The translations under genes and the position numbers were made by a program. The notes under the pieces were generated by a model that saw nothing but the letters and a program-made list of their open reading frames with translations, was not told the origin of the DNA and searched no databases. Source: CAYWTX01 sp964461295 (GTDB lineage: Bacteria; Planctomycetota; Phycisphaerae; SM23-33). Taken from it: a DNA stretch of 27,652 nt. This document shows positions 21,867 to 27,652 of the stretch, one piece after another (position 1 is the stretch's first letter; the number at the start of each line of letters is the position of its first letter). The stretch is taken from contig CAYWTX010000077.1 of assembly GCA_964461295.1 (NCBI GenBank), positions 1 to 27,652 of the forward strand, read 5' to 3'.

Positions 21867-23000
21867 CTATTCCGAATGCATCTCGCCCTGGAAGGCGTTG
21901 CGGTCGTTCGCCCATTTCTCGGCCTCAAGCGGCGCGACCACGCCCTCGCGCACCAGGCGCACCAGCGACTTCTCCATCGTCGTCATGCGCTCTTCAGGGA
22001 TGTCGCGCGTCTTGGTCTGGAGCTGCGAGTAGACCTGTTCCACCTTCGCCTGGCGGATCAGGTTTGCCAGCGCGTACGTGTTCTGGAGGATCTCCATCGC
22101 CACAACGCGCCCTTGGCCGTCGGAGCGGGGCAGCAGCTTCTGGCAGATCACGTATCGCAGGCCCAGCGAGAGCTGCCCGGCCACCTCGTCCTGCCTTTCT
22201 GACGGGAACATGTCCAGCACCCGCGTCAGCGTCCCGCGGCAATCGCGCGTGTGCAGCGTCGAGAACACCAGGTGCCCCGTCTCCGCCGCGGTGAGCGTCC
22301 ACGCGGCCGACTCGCGGTCGCGCATCTCGCCCACGAAGATCACGTCGGGGTCCTCGCGGAGGCAGTCGCGCAGCCCGCGCTCGAAGCTGGGCACGTCGCG
22401 CCCGACCTCGCGCTGGGAGATGAGTGCCCTGGGGCCGTGGAGGTGATACTCGATGGGCTCCTCCAGCGTGATGATGCGGCAGGCCCGCTGGCGGGCGATC
22501 GCGTCGATGAGCGACGCGATCGTCGTGCTCTTGCCCGCGCCGGTGATACCCGTCACCAGCACCAGCCCCTGCTGGGCAACCAGGATGTCCTGCCACACGC
22601 CGTTGGGAAAACCGATCTTGTCCGGCGCCGGGATCGTCGCCTCCAGCGCCCGCACGGCCAGGGCCGGGCCGTCCATGTCGCGGAATCCGTTCAGCCGGAA
22701 GCACACCCCGCCCAGTTGGACCGAGGCGTCCACCGAGCCGTCGCGTCCCAGCCGCTCCAGCTCCGTGGCGCTCAGCACGCTGGCGATCAGCCGCGAGGCC
22801 GTCTCGGCGTCCAGCGGAGAGCCCTTCATTCGCTCGAGTTTGCCGTCGACGCGATACACCGGCGGCGAGCCGACCTTGATGTGCAGGTCGCTGACGCGCA
22901 TGGGCCCCTTGGACAGGAAGTACTGTAGCAGCTCGCGCATGCTGATCTTCGCCGGCCCGGCATGGTACACCTTCTCGTCGAGCGTGTTCTGTGCGGACAT
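21867..23000 (-). CDS. PilT-like type IV pilus retraction ATPase
   Basis: A 377-residue secretion ATPase of the PilT type. The N-terminal domain has SDLHIKVGSPPVYRVDGKL (37-55). Walker A is GITGAGKSTT (151-160), Asp box ITLEEPIEY (177-185), Walker B REDPDVIFVGEMRD (215-228) and His box HLVFSTLHTRD (243-253). The C-terminal ALANLIRQ (about 307-314) occupies the place of the PilT AIRNLIRE motif. It likely powers pilus retraction and surface motility, or is a PilT-paralogue such as PilU. No other pilus genes are in view. It is divergent from folP across 80 bases, which must hold both promoters. The ATG is 80 bases before folP. Confidence 0.88.
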   Translation of the reverse strand: MSAQNTLDEKVYHAGPAKISMRELLQYFLSKGPMRVSDLHIKVGSPPVYRVDGKLERMKGSPLDAETASRLIASVLSATELERLGRDGSVDASVQLGGVCFRLNGFRDMDGPALAVRALEATIPAPDKIGFPNGVWQDILVAQQGLVLVTGITGAGKSTTIASLIDAIARQRACRIITLEEPIEYHLHGPRALISQREVGRDVPSFERGLRDCLREDPDVIFVGEMRDRESAAWTLTAAETGHLVFSTLHTRDCRGTLTRVLDMFPSERQDEVAGQLSLGLRYVICQKLLPRSDGQGRVVAMEILQNTYALANLIRQAKVEQVYSQLQTKTRDIPEERMTTMEKSLVRLVREGVVAPLEAEKWANDRNAFQGEMHSE

Positions 23001-23080
23001 GGTTTCACTCCGTGCTGTGTGCTGGGACTATGCAAGCCGCTTCCCTCGACACTCCACGCTCTGTACTCTACATTCTTCTC

Positions 23081-23944
23081 ATGCCGCTGTCGCTCGCCGA
23101 CATCCTGGATTCCCGCCGCACCGCCCGGCCGGTCGTCATGGGCATCCTCAACGTCACGCCGGACAGCTTCTCCGACGGCGGCGACTTTCTCGATCCTGCC
23201 GCGGCGGGCGAGCAGGCGGCGCGCCTGTCGGCCGACGGGGCCGACATCATCGACATCGGCGCCGAGAGCACCCGCCCCGGCTCGCGGCGCGTGGACGCAG
23301 CCGAGCAGATCCGCCGCCTGCGGGACGTTCTTCCCGCCGCCGCGGCCTGCGGCGCGGTCGTCAGCATCGACACCACGCTCGCCGAGGTCGCCGCGCTGGC
23401 GCTGGACGCCGGGGCGGCCGTCATCAACGACGTCTCCGCCGGGCGCGACGATGCCGGCATGTTCGCCCTGGCGGCGCGGCGCGGCGCGGCGTTGGTCCTG
23501 ATGCACATGCTTGGCGAACCGGCCACCATGCAGGCCGACCCGCACTACGAGAACGTCGGGGCCGAGGTGAGGGCGTTCCTGGCCGGACGCGTGGACGCCG
23601 CGGTCGGCGCCGGCGTGCCGCGAGAGCGGATCATCATCGACCCGGGCATCGGCTTCGGGAAGCGCCTGGAACACAACCTGGCGCTGCTGGCCGGCATGGG
23701 CGAACTGGCCTCGCTGGGCCTGAACGTGCTGGTGGGCCCAAGCCGCAAGCGGTTCATCGGCGAGTTGACGGGCGCGAGGGCCCCCAGGGATCGCGTGGCC
23801 GGCACCATCGCGGCGTGCCTGGCCGCCTATGCCGGGGGCGCGACGATCTTTCGCGTGCATGACCCCCGGCCGGTGTCGCAAGCCCTCGCCGTCGCATGGG
23901 CGGTGCGCCGGGCCGCTGCCCGATCGTCGCCGTTCACGCGGTAG
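23081..23944 (+). CDS. folP: Dihydropteroate synthase
   Basis: A 287-residue FolP, which joins p-aminobenzoate to 6-hydroxymethyl-7,8-dihydropterin diphosphate in folate synthesis. Signature motifs are all present: MGILNVTPDSFSDGG, DIIDIGAESTRPGS, SIDTTLAEVA, INDVSAG, DPGIGFGK and GPSRKRFIGEL. Length is normal. ATG 23081 is chosen because the family begins shortly before MGILNVTPDSF; an in-frame GTG at 22991 overlaps pilT and is rejected. No clear Shine-Dalgarno. It converges on recN with only 20 bases between stops. Confidence 0.95.
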   Translation: MPLSLADILDSRRTARPVVMGILNVTPDSFSDGGDFLDPAAAGEQAARLSADGADIIDIGAESTRPGSRRVDAAEQIRRLRDVLPAAAACGAVVSIDTTLAEVAALALDAGAAVINDVSAGRDDAGMFALAARRGAALVLMHMLGEPATMQADPHYENVGAEVRAFLAGRVDAAVGAGVPRERIIIDPGIGFGKRLEHNLALLAGMGELASLGLNVLVGPSRKRFIGELTGARAPRDRVAGTIAACLAAYAGGATIFRVHDPRPVSQALAVAWAVRRAAARSSPFTR

Positions 23945-23964
23945 CCGGCCGAGTCACAGCGGGC

Positions 23965-25812
23965 CTACGACAGCGCCGCATCGCGCCGGCGCTGTTGGGC
24001 GTGCCGAGTTCCTTCCTTCCGGTTGCCTTTCTTGTCCTCGGCGCCCGCGGCGGCGAGGAGGTTGCGGGCGTGGGCGAGGGCGGCGTCGGTGACGTCGCGT
24101 CCGGCCGTCATCTCGGCCAGTTCGCGCACGCGGTCCTCGCCGTTCAGGACGCGGACGGTGGCGACGGTTTGCCGCCCGTCGTCGGGGCCGACGACTTCCT
24201 TGGCGATGCGGACGTGGTGGTCGGCGCAGGCGGCGATCTGCGAAAGGTGCGTGATGCAGACGATCTGGCAGCGCGGGGCGGCGTCCGCGTCCGCGGCCTT
24301 GCCGTCCGCGGCTTGCCCGCCCGCCAGGGCGCGCATCTTTCGGCCGATGGTGGCCCCGAGCCGGTCGCCGATGTTGGCGTCGATCTCGTCGAAGATGAGG
24401 ACGGCGACCTGGTCCTTGTCGGCCAGGATGGTCTTCAGGGCAAGCATGATGCGGGAAATCTCGCCGCCGCTGGCGATCTTGCGGAGCGGCAGCGAATCCT
24501 GCCCGGGATTCGTCCGCACCAGGAATTCGACCTCGTCCAGGCCGGAGGAATCGACGGCCGGGTCGTCTGGTCTCCGCGTGCGGACATCGACGTCAAAGGT
24601 GGCCTCGAACATCTCCAGATCGCGGAACTCCGCCTCGACGAGCGTCTTGAGCCGCTTGGCGGCCTGGCGGCGCAAGCGGGTGAGCCGCTGCCCGATCCCG
24701 GCGACTTGGGCTTGCAGGCGGGCGATCTGGCCTTCCAGTTCGGCCAGGGCCTTCGTGTCGCCGTCCAGTTCCTCGAGCTTGCGGCCGATCTCGCGGCGAT
24801 GGGCGAGCACGGCGTCGATGGGGTCGGCGTCGGCCCCGGCCGCCGACTTGCCGTACTTGTGGACGAGGCGGTTGAGCACGTCGAGGCGTTCCTCGACGCC
24901 GGCCAACTCGCCCTCGTCGACGTCCAGGCGGTCCTGGTAGCGTTCCAGCATGCTTGCCGCGTCGTGCAGGGCCTCGCGCGCCTGCTCGAACCGCCCGGCC
25001 AGGTCGGCGAGCGAGCCGTCCACGCGAAGCAGGTCGCGCACGCGGTGCTCGATGCCGGCCAGACGCTCCAGCACGGCGTCGTCGCCCTCGCACAGCCCCA
25101 GCAGCACCTGCGACGACTGCGACTTGAGATGGGCGGCGTTCTTCAGAACGGCGTAGCGATTCCTCACCGGCTCGTATTCGCCGCCGCGCAGGGCGGCCTT
25201 GTCGATCTCCTCAACCTGGAAGCGGTACAACTCCATCGCCTCCAGCCGGCGCTGCTCGCTGTCGCGCAGGTCGCGCAGGCGCTGCTGGCAAGCGCGCCGA
25301 TCGCGCAGGGCATCGGCGAAACGGCGCCGCTCGCACGCGGCGTCGCCGAACGCGTCCAGGATCAGGAGCTGGTTGGCGGGCTTCAGCAGGAACTGCTGGT
25401 CATGCTGGCCGTGAATGTCCACGAGCAGTTGTCCGGCCTCGCGGAGCATGGCCGCGGTGACGGGCAGACCGTTGACCGACGCGCTCGATCGTCCGGCGGC
25501 GGACACGCGGCGGGTGACGAGGATCGGCTCGCGGGGCGCCAGGGGTTGGTCGAGGAGTTGGCCGAGGCGTTCGGCGAGGTCGGCGGAGGCGACTTCGAAC
25601 ACCCCGCTTACGCGGGCCTCGCCGCTGCCGGGGCGGACGAACAGCGCGGCCTCCTCTCCGCCTCCGCGCAAACCCAGCAGCAGTTCCAGCGCGCCGAGGA
25701 TGAGGCTCTTGCCCGCGCCGGTCTGCCCGGTGAAGACGTTCAGGCCGGCGGCCAGTTCGATGTCCACCCTCTCGATGATGGCGAGGTTCGCGATGTGCAG
25801 TTCTCGAAGCAT
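23965..25812 (-). CDS. recN: DNA repair protein RecN
   Basis: A 615-residue SMC-like ATPase of double-strand-break repair. N-terminal Walker A is GQTGAGKSLIL (about 29-39) with preceding MLRELHIANLAIIERVDIEL; QLLVDIHGQHDQQFLLKP is the RecN-specific stretch. Long coiled-coil segments occupy the middle (160-390). The C-terminal ATPase half has PLRKIASGGEISRIMLALKTI (ABC signature), VAVLIFDEIDANIG (Walker B) and CITHLSQIAACADHH. The last 30 residues are basic and poorly conserved. Start ATG 25812 agrees with the family. Confidence 0.95.
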   Translation of the reverse strand: MLRELHIANLAIIERVDIELAAGLNVFTGQTGAGKSLILGALELLLGLRGGGEEAALFVRPGSGEARVSGVFEVASADLAERLGQLLDQPLAPREPILVTRRVSAAGRSSASVNGLPVTAAMLREAGQLLVDIHGQHDQQFLLKPANQLLILDAFGDAACERRRFADALRDRRACQQRLRDLRDSEQRRLEAMELYRFQVEEIDKAALRGGEYEPVRNRYAVLKNAAHLKSQSSQVLLGLCEGDDAVLERLAGIEHRVRDLLRVDGSLADLAGRFEQAREALHDAASMLERYQDRLDVDEGELAGVEERLDVLNRLVHKYGKSAAGADADPIDAVLAHRREIGRKLEELDGDTKALAELEGQIARLQAQVAGIGQRLTRLRRQAAKRLKTLVEAEFRDLEMFEATFDVDVRTRRPDDPAVDSSGLDEVEFLVRTNPGQDSLPLRKIASGGEISRIMLALKTILADKDQVAVLIFDEIDANIGDRLGATIGRKMRALAGGQAADGKAADADAAPRCQIVCITHLSQIAACADHHVRIAKEVVGPDDGRQTVATVRVLNGEDRVRELAEMTAGRDVTDAALAHARNLLAAAGAEDKKGNRKEGTRHAQQRRRDAALS

Positions 25813-26073
25813 GGCGGCTCGTTGATGGCTGGTTGGCGATGGCCGATCGTCAAAGGGGCCGCAACGTCGCGATTGGGCCCTCGATCCGTGGGTGAAGATA
25901 CCAGAAGGGCGGTCGGCGTCAAGCGAAAATGTTGTGTGTCTGTTCGGAAGGTATCGGTTAGGAGCGGTGGCGAAGTTGAGGCGTTTCTCCCGCCGGGTTC
26001 CGCCTGGCCGCGGAAGCTGATGGGGCCGGTCCGTGTTCCTGCTATAGTATGGGCGCCGAAGGAGACAACGCGT

Positions 26074-26871
26074 TTGGCCGAGAATGACGCCTCACGACAA
26101 TGCGTGTTCGCCGCCGCACCGTACGCCAACTCCATGCCGCTGGCGGCGTGCCTGGAGCAGGTCAGCTCCCGGGCGAGGCTGCTGTGGGAGGTGCCCGCTC
26201 ACCTGGCCGGGTGGGTGCTCCAAGGGCGAGCCGACGCGGGGCTGATGCCCGTGCTGTCGCTGCTGGCGCACGACGAACTGACGATGATCGACGGCCTGGG
26301 TGTGTGCGCGCGGCGGAAGGTGATGAGCGTGCTGCTGAAGTGCCGCGTGGGCCTGGAGCAGGTGCGGACGGTCGCGCTGGACCCGGCGTCGCGGACGTCC
26401 AACGCGCTGGCCCAGTTGATCCTGCGTCGGCACTGGCGGCGGAGGGTGGCCGTCCTGCCGGCGGGAAGCGGTCCGGCCGACGCGGCCGTGGTCATCGGCG
26501 ACCGGGCACTACAGGGCGAGCCCGCGCCCGGGGGCGACTACGACCTGGCCGAGCAGTGGCACGCGATGACCGGATTGCCGTTTGTGTTCGCGGTGTGGGG
26601 GCATCGGGCCGACAACCCCCGCGCCGGCGAGCTGGCGGAGATCGCCCGCGCTGCCAGGCGGGCGGGGCTGGCCGCCATCGAGCCGATCGCCCGCGGGCAG
26701 GCGGAGAAGCTGGGCCTGGGCCTGTCGCTGTGCAGGCGGTACTTCGCCGAGGCGGTCTACTACACCGTCGGCCCGCGGGAGCGCCAGGCGATCGAGCTGT
26801 TCGGCCGGCTGGCGGCGGAGGAGGGGTTGCTGGCCGCCCCTGCGTGCGCGGGCCGCGAGGCGGCGCCGTGA
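26074..26871 (+). CDS. mqnA: Chorismate dehydratase MqnA (futalosine menaquinone pathway)
   Basis: A 265-residue MqnA-type protein, which dehydrates chorismate to 3-[(1-carboxyvinyl)oxy]benzoate, the first step of the futalosine route to menaquinone. Visible motifs are APYANSMPLAACLE, VPAHLAGWVLQGRADAGLMPVLS, LDPASRTSNALAQLILR and GDRAL, then TGLPFVFAVWGHR. The start is TTG 26074, chosen because AAGGAG lies 9 bases upstream and translation then begins LAENDASRQCVFAAAPY; there is no nearby in-frame ATG. The end overlaps the mqnE start by GTGA, so the two are translationally coupled. Confidence 0.88.
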   Translation: MAENDASRQCVFAAAPYANSMPLAACLEQVSSRARLLWEVPAHLAGWVLQGRADAGLMPVLSLLAHDELTMIDGLGVCARRKVMSVLLKCRVGLEQVRTVALDPASRTSNALAQLILRRHWRRRVAVLPAGSGPADAAVVIGDRALQGEPAPGGDYDLAEQWHAMTGLPFVFAVWGHRADNPRAGELAEIARAARRAGLAAIEPIARGQAEKLGLGLSLCRRYFAEAVYYTVGPRERQAIELFGRLAAEEGLLAAPACAGREAAP

Positions 26872-27652
26872 GCGGCCCGCGCGTCAGTCGCGAGCAGGCA
26901 TTGGAGCTGCTGCGGTCGGCGCCGACGGCGGAACTCATCGCCCGCGCGGAAGCGATCCGTTTCCAGCGGCACGGCCGGCGGACGTACTTCACCCACAGCC
27001 TCAACCTCAACCCGACGAACATCTGCGAGAACAGATGCGAGTTGTGCGCGTTCTGGCGCGAGCCGGGCGCGGCCGACGCGTACTGCCTGGACCTGGAGCA
27101 GGTCCGGCGGCGTCTCGAGGAGGTCCGCGATTGGGGCCTGACCGACCTGCACGTGGTGGGGGGCGTGTCGCCGCGTCTGGACCTGGCCTACTACGAATCG
27201 CTGATCGCCCTGGCCCGCCGAATGCTGCCCGGCGTGCTGGTGCAGGGCCTGACGGGCGTGGAGATCCACTACCTGGCGCAACAGGCGAAGCTGACGACGG
27301 CCGACGTGCTGCGGCGGCTGATGGCGGCCGGCCTGGGGGCGGTTCCCGGCGGCGGGGCGGAGATATTCGGCGACGCGGTCCGCCGGCGGATTTGCTCGAG
27401 AAAGATTTCAGGCGAGCAATGGCTGGCCGTGCACGAGCAGGCCCACGGCCTGGGCCTGCCCAGCAACGCGACGATGCTCTTCGGGCACGTGGAGACGGAT
27501 GAGGACATCGCCGACCACCTGGGCCGGCTGCGGGACGCGCAGGATCGCACGGGCGGCTTCCAGGCGTTCATCCCGCTGCCGTTTCACCCGCGTGGGACGA
27601 GGTTGGAGGGCGCGGCCGGCCCCAGCGGAGACCGCGTGGCCCGCGTCGTCTC
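26868..27652 (+). CDS. mqnE: Aminofutalosine synthase MqnE (radical SAM), 3' end outside window
   Basis: 261 complete codons of a radical SAM enzyme are visible, open to the end of the window. The [4Fe-4S]-binding CENRCELC (C-x3-C-x2-C) follows LNLNPTNI, the MqnE-type NPTN lead-in, and is followed by AFWR. Further MqnE-like segments are LHVVGGVSPRLDLAYYE, VLVQGLTGVEIHYLA, VPGGGAEIFGD and SNATMLFGHVET. It converts the MqnA product with SAM to aminofutalosine. The close relative MqnC is possible but its lead-in is usually NYTN. GTG start overlaps the mqnA stop. Confidence 0.9.
   Translation, partial: MSGPRVSREQALELLRSAPTAELIARAEAIRFQRHGRRTYFTHSLNLNPTNICENRCELCAFWREPGAADAYCLDLEQVRRRLEEVRDWGLTDLHVVGGVSPRLDLAYYESLIALARRMLPGVLVQGLTGVEIHYLAQQAKLTTADVLRRLMAAGLGAVPGGGAEIFGDAVRRRICSRKISGEQWLAVHEQAHGLGLPSNATMLFGHVETDEDIADHLGRLRDAQDRTGGFQAFIPLPFHPRGTRLEGAAGPSGDRVARVV

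Noticed and set aside
19855..21915. A 686-codon frame antisense to the HEAT-repeat gene
   Set aside because: Composition is Arg/Gly/His-rich shadow of high-GC coding on the + strand. The + frame has a signal peptide and repeated HEAT units.
23896..26871. A 991-codon open frame on the + strand running antisense through recN and into mqnA
   Set aside because: The first 2.1 kb is antisense to recN, which has full family motifs. Only the last 265 codons match MqnA, and a TTG with AAGGAG at 26074 gives a proper start.
1..27652. CRISPR array
   Set aside because: No regularly spaced repeats of 24-40 bases with unique spacers were seen. The only short tandem repeats are the 14-bp unit in rsmA and the pair at 18492.

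Overview
The window is GC-rich, tightly packed bacterial DNA. Its character suggests a member of the Planctomycetota or a close relative in the PVC group. The support is a secreted HEAT-repeat protein, Gfo/Idh and TIM-barrel sugar enzymes, the futalosine menaquinone route (mqnA-mqnE), several genes without a clear Shine-Dalgarno sequence, and palindromic intergenic repeats. This assignment is an inference from gene content; there is no rRNA or other decisive marker here.

Positions 1-13503, all on the + strand, hold a large gas vesicle cluster. It begins inside a CDC48-type AAA+ ATPase that is followed by a strong intrinsic terminator. Then come gvpA, a 217-aa protein of unknown function, a GvpC-like helical repeat protein, two paralogous proteins made of six CxxCxGxG-type zinc modules with an unknown 109-aa protein between them, gvpN, a GvpL/F protein fused to a DnaJ J domain, a second GvpL/F, gvpG, gvpO, a GvpA/J-type protein with a C-terminal zinc ribbon, a coiled-coil/Hsp20 protein, gvpK, a third GvpL/F, a GvpM-like protein, a dedicated DnaK, a 114-bp MITE-like palindromic element, and a GvpH-type Hsp20.

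The striking feature is that the parts of an Hsp40/Hsp70/small-Hsp system are spread through this cluster. The J domain sits on a GvpL/F protein, the DnaJ-like cysteine-rich modules are stand-alone proteins, and an Hsp70 and two Hsp20-like proteins lie alongside, together with two AAA+ ATPases (CDC48-like and GvpN). I infer a gas-vesicle-dedicated folding and assembly machine that delivers the very hydrophobic GvpA to the growing shell.

Positions 13504-17162 are a boundary zone with a convergent lipoprotein gene, a tiny lmo0937-type membrane protein, about 0.8 kb without a convincing gene, rsmA/ksgA carrying an apparent in-frame repeat-derived insertion, and a small secreted protein with a recognisable TATAAT box.

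Positions 17260-27652 are ordinary chromosome: a Gfo/Idh/MocA oxidoreductase and a sugar-phosphate isomerase-like TIM barrel (- strand) separated by repeat debris, a secreted HEAT-repeat protein, a PilT-like ATPase, folP, recN, and the translationally coupled mqnA-mqnE pair, the latter running off the end of the window.
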